From a bacterium (lineage in GTDB: Bacteria > Verrucomicrobiota > Verrucomicrobiae > JAJYAR01): DNA of 14,627 nt. This document shows positions 5,876 to 12,685 of this stretch, piece after piece. Position 1 is the first letter of the stretch. Each line of letters opens with the position of its first letter. Below the pieces are notes generated by a model. The model ran no database searches, was not told the origin of the DNA, and saw nothing but the letters and a program-made list of their open reading frames with translations. The translations under genes and the position numbers were made by a program. The stretch covers positions 1 to 14,627 of the forward strand of contig JAJYAR010000023.1 of assembly GCA_021779435.1 (NCBI GenBank). The letters are read 5' to 3'.

Positions 5876-6799
5876 TCAGAACAGCTCTGTCTGCTGTTCG
5901 GTCGGAATCCGTGCGGCGGCGGAGGGTGCGACACCGTAACGTTTTCGCGCTTCCGCTCCGGAGCTGCGCATCTCGTACAGGTCCAGCAGGCGGTACAACT
6001 CCTCTGGATTCGGCGTACGCCATTCGGGCGTGACCGGCGGCAGGTTCAAATCGAGGGTGGTCAGCTTCAAGTTGAGCCGCAGCCGATCGGCATTCGCGGC
6101 CACGGTCTCGCGGAAACGCTCCGGCTTGAGCTCGGCCGCCTTCGCCAGCACGCACTCGACGCTGCCCCCGCACTCCGCAAGCCACTTCGCCGCCGTCTTC
6201 GGCCCGACGCCATCGAGCCCGGGAATATTGTCCGACGTGTCGCCGACGAGCGCCAGGTAGTGGGCGATCTGTGACGGCGGTACCCCGAATTTTTCCTGCA
6301 CGCCCGCAGCATCCAGCAGCCGCCAGCCCAGCTTCGGATTCGCCGAGGGCGGCGGAAGCATGATCGTGATCCGCTCATCGACGATCTGCGCAAAATCCTT
6401 GTCGCTGCTGACAATCACCACCCGATGCCCGGCTCTCGCCAGTGACACGGCTTCTGCTGCCAGGAGGTCATCGCTTTCGACGCCCTGCTGCTCGATCCCA
6501 GCCAGGCCCATCGCACGCGTCAGCGCCTTGATCGGATCTATCTGCTGCCTCAGCGGATCGGGCATCGGCTTCCGCTGCGCCTTGTACTCGGCGTGGATCG
6601 CCATCCGCGCCTCGGACTCGCCAAGGTCAAAGAAAACCAGCGTCGCATCCGGCTGTTCCTGATCGATGAGCTTCCAGATCGACTTCACCCACCCATGCAG
6701 CGCACCGGTCGGGTGGCCTTTTGAGGACGTCAGCTCGGGCAATGCGTGGAAGCACCGGTACGCCAGATTGAATCCGTCGATGAGCAGCCATTTGGACAT
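5876..6799 (-). CDS. Stand-alone 5'-3' exonuclease (DNA polymerase I N-terminal / FEN family)
   Basis: The 307-aa protein matches the 5' nuclease domain of DNA polymerase I but lacks the proofreading and polymerase domains, like Xni/ExoIX-type proteins. It should cleave 5' flaps or ends in DNA replication or repair using two metal ions. Candidate acidic ligands: Asp8 (LLIDGFNLAYR), Asp58 (VFFDLGESEAR), Glu108-Asp110-Asp111 (VESDDLLA), Asp133/Asp135 (SSDKDFAQ), Asp187/Asp190 (GDTSDNIPG). The arch motif EYKAQRKPMP is at 71-80 and the helix-hairpin-helix LDGVGPKTAAKWL at 195-207. All active-site positions look intact, unlike some Xni proteins. The start ATG 6799 is set by the conserved MSKWLLIDG; no strong Shine-Dalgarno sequence is seen. 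The TGA stop runs directly into an ATTGCGGA micro-repeat. It converges with the response regulator gene. Confidence 0.92.
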   Translation of the reverse strand: MSKWLLIDGFNLAYRCFHALPELTSSKGHPTGALHGWVKSIWKLIDQEQPDATLVFFDLGESEARMAIHAEYKAQRKPMPDPLRQQIDPIKALTRAMGLAGIEQQGVESDDLLAAEAVSLARAGHRVVIVSSDKDFAQIVDERITIMLPPPSANPKLGWRLLDAAGVQEKFGVPPSQIAHYLALVGDTSDNIPGLDGVGPKTAAKWLAECGGSVECVLAKAAELKPERFRETVAANADRLRLNLKLTTLDLNLPPVTPEWRTPNPEELYRLLDLYEMRSSGAEARKRYGVAPSAAARIPTEQQTELF

Positions 6800-7089
6800 G
6801 CCCACAGCTAAACGACGGACGCCGCACGTCACAAGGGCCGTGTCAGGATTCGTGGCCGTGGGCCTCGATTTTCGGACCGACGGCGCGGCGCCAGAAGCTT
6901 CTACTCCTGTCACGCGACGCATGCCTGGGCCGGGCTCGGCAAGGTGGGTTTGGATTCTCGAGTTTCGACCGGCAGGGATGGGGTGACGCGATCTGCAGGA
7001 GCGAATTCTTTCGCCATCCGAACACCGCCACGCCCCACGCCCCCGCAAATAAATTTGCTCCTACACAGGTCGCCCTCGACGCTCGCGCC
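6800..7089. other. Spacer between exonuclease and Nudix genes
   Basis: This 290-bp divergent spacer must hold the promoters for the exonuclease (minus) and the Nudix gene (plus). I could not identify convincing promoter hexamers. Its right third is a REP-like inverted repeat (6994-7065). The rest shows no gene-like features. Confidence 0.5.
6994..7065. repeat. REP-like inverted repeat pair
   Basis: A 21-base unit at 6994-7014 (TGCAGGAGCGAATTC, then TTTCGC) and a unit at 7045-7065 are inverted copies matching at 16 of 21 positions. Each also has its own internal palindrome: GCGAA-TTCT-TTCGC and GCAAAT-AA-ATTTGC. The substitutions keep the internal palindromes intact. This paired arrangement recalls bacterial REP/BIME elements, including the TGTAGGAGCGAATTTATTCGC-like words known in other genomes. 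It lies 25 bases before the Nudix start codon. Confidence 0.7.
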
Positions 7090-7599
7090 GTGAGTTCCAG
7101 CGCGACATCCAGCCTTTCCTACAAAATTGCCGTTCTCGTGTTTCTCGAAAATCCAGCGGGCGACCATCTGATGCTGCTCCGCGCCAAGCCGCCGAATCTC
7201 GGCATCTGGAGCCCGATCGGTGGCAAACTCGAGATGGGTATCGGCGAGTCGCCGTTCGAATGCGCGGTTCGCGAGACGTTCGAGGAGACCGGGTTCGTCA
7301 TCAAGCCCGAGGACCTCCACATGTTCGGCGCCATCGCTGAAAAGGCGTACGAAGGACAATCCCACTGGCTCATCTTCCTCTTCCGCTGCAAGCGCCCGCT
7401 GACGAAGCTTCCGCCTGACATCAGCGAGGGAAAGTTCGCGTTCTACTCGCGCGCCGAGATCGACAAGCTTCCGATCCCCGACACCGACCGCAACGCGCTC
7501 TGGCCGATCTACGACAAGTACCGGGACAAATTCGTGATGCTGAAGGCGGACTGCATGCCGGGAAAGCCCGTGAAAGTGGAGATCGAGCAGATCAGTTGA
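7090..7599 (+). CDS. Nudix hydrolase
   Basis: A 169-aa single-domain Nudix protein, expected to hydrolyse a nucleoside diphosphate linked to another group; the actual substrate cannot be read from sequence. The Nudix box is at about residues 43-68: GGKLEMGIGESPFECAVRE followed by TFEETGF. The ESP-x4-VRE-x2-EE-x-G core that binds metal is complete. Compared with the consensus, two extra residues lie between the first Gly and Glu (LEMGIGE), a variant I believe occurs in some Nudix subfamilies. The start is a GTG at 7090 without a Shine-Dalgarno sequence; an in-frame GTG at 7069 is an alternative. The gene stands alone, downstream of a REP-like element, and its stop codon runs directly into a micro-repeat. 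Confidence 0.9.
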   Translation: MSSSATSSLSYKIAVLVFLENPAGDHLMLLRAKPPNLGIWSPIGGKLEMGIGESPFECAVRETFEETGFVIKPEDLHMFGAIAEKAYEGQSHWLIFLFRCKRPLTKLPPDISEGKFAFYSRAEIDKLPIPDTDRNALWPIYDKYRDKFVMLKADCMPGKPVKVEIEQIS

Positions 7600-7660
7600 T
7601 TGCGGATTTCGGATTGCGGAGTGCGGATTGCGGAGTGCGGATTTCCGAATGCGGAGTGCT
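7597..7660. repeat. ATTGCGGA/GAGTGCGGA tandem micro-repeat at the Nudix stop codon
   Basis: About six degenerate 8-10 base units (ATTGCGGA, TTTCGGATTGCGGA, GTGCGGA) follow in tandem, and the first overlaps the TGA stop codon. The same word starts at the exonuclease stop codon and lies just upstream of aguB. A replication-slippage origin is plausible. Confidence 0.75.
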
Positions 7661-7890
7661 TAGCCGGGGGAGCGCGGGCCGCTGGCCCGCTGTTGGCGTG
7701 CGGGCGGGCCGTCGGCGGTGCCCAAGCGCGCCACTCGCTGGCGCAGCCACGGAAACGCAATTGGTGCGTGGAACCTGCTACTTGGAACTTTCCACGGTGG
7801 AGCGCGCTCTTCTGTGCGCCCTCCAGACGAACCCGCTGGGGACAGCGGGTTCCACCTCAAGACAACGGGCCCAGCCTTTCAGACTTCAGA
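7661..7890. repeat. Spacer made of palindromic words (no gene)
   Basis: This non-coding stretch is a string of hairpins: GCGGGCC-GCT-GGCCCGC (7674-7690), GCGCCA-CTCGC-TGGCGC (7728-7744), an imperfect pair flanking 7795-7828, and a perfect 10-bp stem, GAACCCGCTG-GGGA-CAGCGGGTTC (7829-7852). None is followed by a T-run in either direction, so none is a clear terminator. The word CCACTCGCTGGCGC with GCAGCCACGG (7731-7752) recurs inside the oxidoreductase gene at 8590-8615. Confidence 0.75.
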
Positions 7891-9483
7891 CTATTTCTGC
7901 AGCACGTGCAGGTTTGCCATGGAGATCCCGCTGAGCATCGCGCCGACGATTCCGAGGAAACCTTGGTCGGTGCCGCAGAGATGGACGTTCGGAAGTGTCG
8001 TGGTGCCGAGGCGCCGCTTCTCGGGTGAACCGTAGATCGCGCCTTCACGGTGCCCCGTGAACTTCGTCACGGTTCGAGGCGTGAACATGTCCGTCGCAAC
8101 GGTCGCGGCGGCGAGCCTCGCGTCATCCACCGGCGGCAGAAAACGACGTCCGCTCGCCTGGACCTTGGCGAACCACTTCGCCTTCTCCGCGCGATAAATG
8201 TCCTCAGGCAGGCTCGCCCAATGGCTGAAGTTCGCGAGGCATGTCACTCGGAACAGTCCTTCCGGCAGGTGTCGTCCCGGCCCGTATTCGAAATTGTTTG
8301 GAATGCAGACGACGCCACTCCGCGTGTCCACCGGTGCTTCCGGTCGCGCGTAGTCGAACCGCGGTGAGTCGTTGAAAAAGATGATCGTGTCGTCGCCCCA
8401 CCCCAGCTCCGCCGGCTGGCATGCGAGAACCGCGATGGTTTCAACGTAAGAAAGACGGTGGCTCCGTTGCAGGGCTGCGTCTCCCAACCCCGCCGACGTC
8501 CGACTCTCAACCTTCGACTCCGAACTCGGCTCGCTCACGCTTCCGCCTTCGGCGAGCCTACGGCGGACAGGCTCCGCCACAGGATCGGACCACTCGCTGG
8601 CGCTCGCAGCCACGGGATCGGTCCCTTTCAGCCCATCCGCCTTCAGTCTTTCAGCCTTTTCCACCAGCGCTTCCGTTTCATCAATACCGATCGACGAGAT
8701 GATCTGGTCGGCGGTGATTTCCTCGCCGGAGTCGAGCACCACGCCGACGGCCCGTCCGTCGCGTACGAGTATCCGGCTCACACCGCATTTCATCCGACGC
8801 TCGCCGCCGGCTTCGCGGTACTTTTCGAGCAGTACACGAAGGATCACGCGCACGCCGTCGAACGGCCGGGCAAAGCCTTCGAGAAACACCGCCTTGAACA
8901 TGATTGCGAACTGCCGGTAGTCCATGTCCCGCTCCGTCGGACTCCCGTAGTACATCAGCGGGCAGAAAAGCATGTTCTCCAGCAGCGGATCCGTGATGTG
9001 CCGGCGCACCTGGGAGCGGGCCGGGACCGTTTTTGCGTCGAGCGCCGTCTCATCCAGAGCCATCAACTCGGCGACGAGCGCGCGAAAGCCGTCGCCCTGT
9101 CCGGGGAATTTCGCCGCCACCTCCGCCTCGAGCACCGCGAAGTCATTCGTGAAGCGCAGCGAGGTCTCGCCGCGCGGGCCGAACGCAACGCGAGACTGCT
9201 TCTGCTCGCACAACGCAAATTCGTCGCGGTCGATCCGGAGCTGCCGGAGCAGCTTCGTGAGCGGCGTGCCCTTCACGCCGGCGCGCACAAAATTCGTCAT
9301 CGCATGCAGCCCGACGTCATACTTCCGGCCTGCGATCGAATAAAACCCGTTGAGCCCGCCGACGGCGTTGTGCCGCTCGAAAATGCAGACCTTCCTGCCA
9401 AAATGGGCCAGCCGGATGCCGGCCGCCAGTCCGGACATCCCCGCCCCGATGACGATCACATCGTAATGGGTGGCGGTATTCAT
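7891..9483 (-). CDS. CrtI/carotenoid isomerase-like FAD-dependent oxidoreductase
   Basis: A 530-aa flavoprotein of the phytoene desaturase / CrtISO / retinol saturase superfamily. The N-terminal Rossmann motif is VIVIGAGMSGLAAGIRLAHFG at about 9-29, followed by an acidic strand end (IFERHNAVGGLNG). The C-terminal flavin signature is NVHLCGTDQGFLGIVGAMLSG at 499-519. Such enzymes desaturate, saturate or isomerise polyene chains, often at membranes; the substrate here is unknown. It follows a ketosynthase and an ACP on the same strand (98-bp gap), suggesting action on an ACP-derived chain. Odd: residues about 283-335 are a Ser/Glu/Arg-rich low-complexity segment (around ASEWSDPVAEPVRRRLAEG) that looks like an insertion derived from the local repeats. 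Without it the protein would be about 480 aa, close to normal family length. The ATG at 9483 gives the typical N-terminus; no Shine-Dalgarno sequence is seen. Confidence 0.88.
   Translation of the reverse strand: MNTATHYDVIVIGAGMSGLAAGIRLAHFGRKVCIFERHNAVGGLNGFYSIAGRKYDVGLHAMTNFVRAGVKGTPLTKLLRQLRIDRDEFALCEQKQSRVAFGPRGETSLRFTNDFAVLEAEVAAKFPGQGDGFRALVAELMALDETALDAKTVPARSQVRRHITDPLLENMLFCPLMYYGSPTERDMDYRQFAIMFKAVFLEGFARPFDGVRVILRVLLEKYREAGGERRMKCGVSRILVRDGRAVGVVLDSGEEITADQIISSIGIDETEALVEKAERLKADGLKGTDPVAASASEWSDPVAEPVRRRLAEGGSVSEPSSESKVESRTSAGLGDAALQRSHRLSYVETIAVLACQPAELGWGDDTIIFFNDSPRFDYARPEAPVDTRSGVVCIPNNFEYGPGRHLPEGLFRVTCLANFSHWASLPEDIYRAEKAKWFAKVQASGRRFLPPVDDARLAAATVATDMFTPRTVTKFTGHREGAIYGSPEKRRLGTTTLPNVHLCGTDQGFLGIVGAMLSGISMANLHVLQK
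8481..8637. repeat. Repeat-derived in-frame insertion inside the oxidoreductase gene
   Basis: The DNA here carries the words CCACTCGCTGGCGC (8590-8603) and GCAGCCACGG (8606-8615), both present in the non-coding spacer at 7731-7752. It also has an imperfect hairpin at 8551-8578 and near-direct repeats GGATCGGACC/GGATCGGTCC flanking the shared word. TTCAG/TTTCAGCC words at its edge also occur at 7871-7890. It is translated in frame without a stop. The boundaries are approximate. Confidence 0.65.
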
Positions 9484-9581
9484 GCGGCCGTGACGATTCG
9501 AGAAGACAGCCCGGCCGCGGCGGTATCGTGCCGGACGTCAGCGCACGGCCCGTGAAAATCACGCGGCGCGTGCGGATCGGA

Positions 9582-9845
9582 TTATTTGGCCGCCTTCTGC
9601 GCGTTCAGCTTCGGAGTGAGGTACTCGGCGCAGCTGTCGAGGGACGCGAGCTGCATGTACTCCTTCTCCGGCACCTCGATGCCGTAGCGCTTGCGGAGCT
9701 CCATGACGATGTCGAGGAAGTCCATGCTATCGAGCTGAAGCTGGTCACGGAGGCGGACGTCGGGTTTGACGTTGCTCAGGTCCTCATCGGGCGCGATGTC
9801 CGCAATGATCTCGAGCACCACCTTCTTGCATTCGTCTTTTGTCAT
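9582..9845 (-). CDS. Acyl carrier protein (discrete, pathway-specific)
   Basis: An 87-aa acidic carrier protein. The phosphopantetheine attachment site is Ser40 in LQLDSMDFLDIVMEL, which fits the DSxxF/L consensus. The preceding region (IADIAPDEDLSNVKPDVRLRDQL) fits helix I and the loop of the ACP four-helix bundle. It should carry growing acyl chains for the ketosynthase encoded 17 bp upstream, with which it is almost certainly co-transcribed. Ser-Met rather than the Ser-Leu common in the fatty-acid ACP, and no linkage to fabD/fabG, point to a specialised carrier rather than the housekeeping AcpP. The ATG at 9845 fits the family N-terminus (MTKDECKKVVLEII); no obvious Shine-Dalgarno sequence. 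Confidence 0.92.
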   Translation of the reverse strand: MTKDECKKVVLEIIADIAPDEDLSNVKPDVRLRDQLQLDSMDFLDIVMELRKRYGIEVPEKEYMQLASLDSCAEYLTPKLNAQKAAK

Positions 9846-9862
9846 AGTCGCGAGGGGCAGGA

Positions 9863-11101
9863 TTAGGCGACAAACCGCTTAACAATCAATGTGGAATTTA
9901 TCCCCAGCATGCCGAACGAGTTGTTGAGGATCGTATCGACGCGCGCAACCTTGCGCGGCTGATTGAGAACCAGACCCGGCAGGGCGCATTTCGGGTCGAG
10001 GTTGTCGACGTTGATCGTGGGATGAACCGTCAGGTCGTCGAAGGACGGCAGGTTGCCCGCGAGTTCAAGCGCGCCGGCGGCCCCCATGGCATGCCCGATG
10101 AAGCTCTTGGTGTTGTTGATGTACGTGTCGGGGCAGCCTTCTCCAAAAACCGTGCGGATGCCCTCGGCCTCCTGGATGTCGCCGAGCGGCGTCGCCGTGG
10201 CGTGAGTGTTCACGATGTGGATGTCACCGGGCGTCATGCCGGCGCGCGAGATCGCCGCGCGGATGCACTCGGTCTGCCTCACCGGGTTCGGAAGCACGTA
10301 GTCGCTCGCGTCGCTGTTCACATGATAACCGGCGATCTCGGCGTAGATCTTCGCACCGCGAGCCTGGGCGTCCTCGAGCCGCTCGAGCGTGTAGAGACAG
10401 CCGCCCTCGGAAATCACGATGCCGTTGCGCGCCAGGTCGAAGGGCCGCGAGGCCTTGTGCGGGTCCTCATGCATCGCGAGCGCGTTCTGCGACTTGAAGC
10501 CCGCGAAGATGCCAAACGTGTGGATGCTTTCACTGACACCGCCGCAGATCGCGAAGTCGACCTCGCCGAGCCGCAGCATCTGCGTGGCGTGGATGAGACC
10601 GAGGTTACCCGCCGCGCAGGCCGCTCCGATGGTGTACGCCGGGCCGGTGACGCCGAGATTCAGCGACGCCTCGCCGGCCGGGTTGTTGGCGACCGTGCGA
10701 GGGTTGTGGTAGTGCGACCAGTACTTCGTGTCGTAATTGTACTTCGAGATCGCGTGGATCTCGTTCTCCGTCTCGACGTTGCCGTGCTCCGTGCACCCGA
10801 TGTAGATGCCGACGCGGTCCTTCGGGAGAGTGTCGAAGGCGACACCGCTGTCGGCCAGAGCCTCCCGGGCACAATAGATGGAGATGCTGCCGGCGCGCGT
10901 ACCCACCCGGACTTCCTTCTTCTTCTGGTACTTGAGCGGGTCGTAGTGACAGACGCCGGCGAGTTGCTGGCCCATGTACCGGATCTCGACGCGCTCGATT
11001 CCCGCACGGCCGTTGAGAAGACTCTGGCGGAATTCAGTGAGGGTGTTGCCGTTGGGAGCCGTGAGTCCGACCCCCGTGATGACGATGCGCGCGGGCTTCA
11101 T
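9863..11101 (-). CDS. Beta-ketoacyl-ACP synthase (FabF-like ketosynthase)
   Basis: A condensing enzyme that extends an ACP-bound acyl chain by decarboxylative Claisen condensation. At 412 aa it has the FabF/KAS II length. The thiolase-fold active site is complete: nucleophile Cys162 in IGAACAAGNLGL, His300 in VNTHATATPLGD, Lys332 and His337 in NNTKSFIGHAMGAAG, and the C-terminal glycine turn NNSFGMLGINS at 393-403. The N-terminus RIVITGVGLTAPNGN is typical. The Cys context and the insert at about 113-135 (EIHAISKYNYDTKYWSHYHN) differ from housekeeping FabF as I know it. With the ACP and the FAD oxidoreductase it suggests a specialised lipid or polyene pathway. Start ATG 11101; no clear Shine-Dalgarno sequence. 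A 15-bp palindrome lies 16 bases upstream. It diverges from galE. Confidence 0.92.
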   Translation of the reverse strand: MKPARIVITGVGLTAPNGNTLTEFRQSLLNGRAGIERVEIRYMGQQLAGVCHYDPLKYQKKKEVRVGTRAGSISIYCAREALADSGVAFDTLPKDRVGIYIGCTEHGNVETENEIHAISKYNYDTKYWSHYHNPRTVANNPAGEASLNLGVTGPAYTIGAACAAGNLGLIHATQMLRLGEVDFAICGGVSESIHTFGIFAGFKSQNALAMHEDPHKASRPFDLARNGIVISEGGCLYTLERLEDAQARGAKIYAEIAGYHVNSDASDYVLPNPVRQTECIRAAISRAGMTPGDIHIVNTHATATPLGDIQEAEGIRTVFGEGCPDTYINNTKSFIGHAMGAAGALELAGNLPSFDDLTVHPTINVDNLDPKCALPGLVLNQPRKVARVDTILNNSFGMLGINSTLIVKRFVA

Positions 11102-11116
11102 TCAGGTGAAACGTGA

Positions 11117-11131
11117 AGTCGGTAACCGACT
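11117..11131. promoter_or_regulatory. Palindrome upstream of the ketosynthase operon
   Basis: AGTCGGT-A-ACCGACT is a perfect 7+1+7 dyad ending 16 bases before the ketosynthase start codon on the minus strand and about 138 bases upstream of galE. Its size and position suit an operator or a small leader hairpin. No regulator gene is adjacent, so this is only a candidate. Confidence 0.4.
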
Positions 11132-11268
11132 GCGCGCCGAATGCAATCTTCCGGTAAGGATCGCCGGAGAATCCCTCACCGAGCCTGCGATCGCAGCCAC
11201 TTACGGGTGCCACGCGGCGATTTTCCGCTTTGCGCTCCGCCTCACTTCCCTCTTCCTATTTCCCTTTT

Positions 11269-12270
11269 ATGAAAGTCCTCGTCGTCGGAGGTGCCGGCTA
11301 CATCGGCAGCCATTGCGTCCGCCAACTCGTCGCCGCCGGGCATACTCCCGTGGTGCTCGACAATTTCGTGTACGGCCATCGCGCTGCCATTGCCCCGGGA
11401 GTGAAGCTCCATGAAGGCAATCTCGGCGACGAGGCGTTCGTGAAACGGGTTCTCAAGGAGGAGAACATCGAGATCGTCATGCACTTCGCCGCGTATTGCT
11501 ACGTCGGCGAATCGGTCACGGCGCCGATGAAGTACTACTTCAACAACTCCGTCGCGACGCTCCATCTGCTCAACGCGATGCTCGAGTCGGGCGTGAAGAA
11601 GTTCGTGTTCTCCTCGACGTGCGCGACGTTCGGGATTCCGGCGACGCTGCCAATCCACGAGAACCTCCCGCAGGCGCCGATCAACCCCTACGGCCAGACG
11701 AAGCTCGACGTCGAAAACGCGTTGAAGGCCCTCGCCCACGCCAACGGTCTCAGCTTCGCGGCGTTCCGCTACTTCAATGCGGCCGGCGCCTCCGAAGACG
11801 GCCGGATCGGCGAGGACCACGACCCCGAGACGCACCTCATCCCCGTCACCATCGACGTCGCCGTCGGCAAGCGGCCTCAGCTCGATCTCTTCGGGACCGA
11901 CTACCCGACTCCCGACGGCACCTGCCTTCGCGACTACGTCCACGTCGACGACCTCAGCCGCGCGCATATCGCCGTGTTCGACAAGCTCGGGAAGCCGGGC
12001 TCGCAGTTGTTCTACAACCTCGGCACCGGCAAACCGACCTCGAACCGCGAAGTCATCCGCGCCGTCGAGAAGATCACCGGCAGGAAGGTCAATGTCGTCG
12101 AGGGCCCCCGCCGTCCCGGCGATCCGCCGGCCTTGTTCGCCGACTCCACCAAGGCGCAGAAGGAACTCGGCTGGAAGGTGAAGTTCCCGGACATCGAGTC
12201 GATCGTCGCCACCGCATGGAAGTGGCACCAGGCGAACCCGAACGGCTACGCGGATCGCAAGAAGAAGTAG
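11269..12270 (+). CDS. galE: UDP-glucose 4-epimerase
   Basis: It interconverts UDP-glucose and UDP-galactose with bound NAD, feeding galactose metabolism and surface polysaccharides. The 333-aa length is typical of the extended short-chain dehydrogenase family. NAD motif GGAGYIGSH at 7-15; catalytic Tyr141 and Lys145 in PYGQTKLDVE; FSSTCATFG at 114-122 places Thr117 where E. coli GalE has Ser124, a variant I believe is common in bacterial GalE. Other landmarks are RYFNAAGA, LRDYVHVDDLSRAH, YNLGTGKPTSNREVI and RRPGDPPALFADSTKA. The ATG at 11269 is chosen from MKVLVVGGAGYIGS. The 30-odd bases before it are almost purely pyrimidine and contain no Shine-Dalgarno sequence. A strong terminator follows. 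It stands alone between the divergent ketosynthase operon and a DUF2934 gene. Confidence 0.95.
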   Translation: MKVLVVGGAGYIGSHCVRQLVAAGHTPVVLDNFVYGHRAAIAPGVKLHEGNLGDEAFVKRVLKEENIEIVMHFAAYCYVGESVTAPMKYYFNNSVATLHLLNAMLESGVKKFVFSSTCATFGIPATLPIHENLPQAPINPYGQTKLDVENALKALAHANGLSFAAFRYFNAAGASEDGRIGEDHDPETHLIPVTIDVAVGKRPQLDLFGTDYPTPDGTCLRDYVHVDDLSRAHIAVFDKLGKPGSQLFYNLGTGKPTSNREVIRAVEKITGRKVNVVEGPRRPGDPPALFADSTKAQKELGWKVKFPDIESIVATAWKWHQANPNGYADRKKK

Positions 12271-12282
12271 TCCGTCCTCGAA

Positions 12283-12304
12283 GGGCGCCGTCCCTGCGGC
12301 GCCC
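12283..12304 (+). repeat. GC-rich hairpin between galE stop and its terminator
   Basis: GGGCGCCG-TCCCTG-CGGCGCCC is a perfect 8-bp stem 12 bases after the galE stop. It has no T-run, so by itself it is not a terminator. It probably acts as an mRNA-stabilising structure before the true terminator 11 bases later, or is another of the dispersed hairpin words. Confidence 0.55.
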
Positions 12305-12315
12305 CGTCCGAACCG

Positions 12316-12340
12316 ACCGGGGGTGCGCCCCCGGTTTTTT
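12316..12340 (+). terminator. Rho-independent terminator of galE
   Basis: ACCGGGGG-TGCG-CCCCCGGT is a perfect 8-bp stem with a 4-base loop, followed directly by a six-T run (12335-12340). It ends galE transcription 70 bases after the stop codon and separates it from the DUF2934 gene. Confidence 0.93.
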
Positions 12341-12426
12341 GTGCCGTAATCCCGAAGCGGGCACTGGCTTCGAGAGCCGGGTACCGCCTCCCTTGTGGTC
12401 TCGGTGGCGCGGTGCGATGGTACCGG

Positions 12427-12642
12427 ATGAGCACGGTCACGGAAGATCCCCATGCAATGACAGCCACCGGCGTGACTCCCACGCCGAACATGAACCTCGA
12501 AGGGCTTACCCCGGACGACCCAGCCGCGCGCGAAATACTCCGGCACTGCGCCTACGCGATCTGGGAGAGCGAGGGCCGACCGGAGAACCGCGCACTCGAC
12601 AACTGGCTGCAGGCGGAAACCTCCCTGCTGCGGTCGCATTGA
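12427..12642 (+). CDS. DUF2934 domain small protein
   Basis: A 71-aa protein. Residues about 36-64 match the DUF2934 pattern: an initial ILRHCAYAIWESEGRPE followed by NRALDNWLQAE, with conserved Ala-Tyr, Trp-x-x-x-Gly-Arg-Pro and Trp-Leu-x-Ala-Glu. The function of this domain is unknown. The N-terminal 30 residues are Thr/Pro-rich and probably disordered. I chose ATG 12427; GTG 12412 and ATG 12457 are alternatives, and none has a strong Shine-Dalgarno sequence (GGAAG lies before 12457). The gene ends 43 bases before the methyltransferase-like gene, so the two may be co-transcribed. Confidence 0.8.
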   Translation: MSTVTEDPHAMTATGVTPTPNMNLEGLTPDDPAAREILRHCAYAIWESEGRPENRALDNWLQAETSLLRSH

Positions 12643-12685
12643 CAGCCGTGCTTGCAATCGTGACTTGCGCAACCACAACCGGGGG

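Noticed and set aside
7829..7852. The 10-bp hairpin as terminator of the oxidoreductase operon
   Set aside because: No T-run follows on the minus strand. It fits better as one of the dispersed palindromic words.
10022..11116. Long plus-strand open frame opposite the ketosynthase, and a similar one at 8458-9555 opposite the oxidoreductase
   Set aside because: Both are antisense to genes with complete active-site motifs. Their translations are Arg/Asp/Val-rich and family-free.
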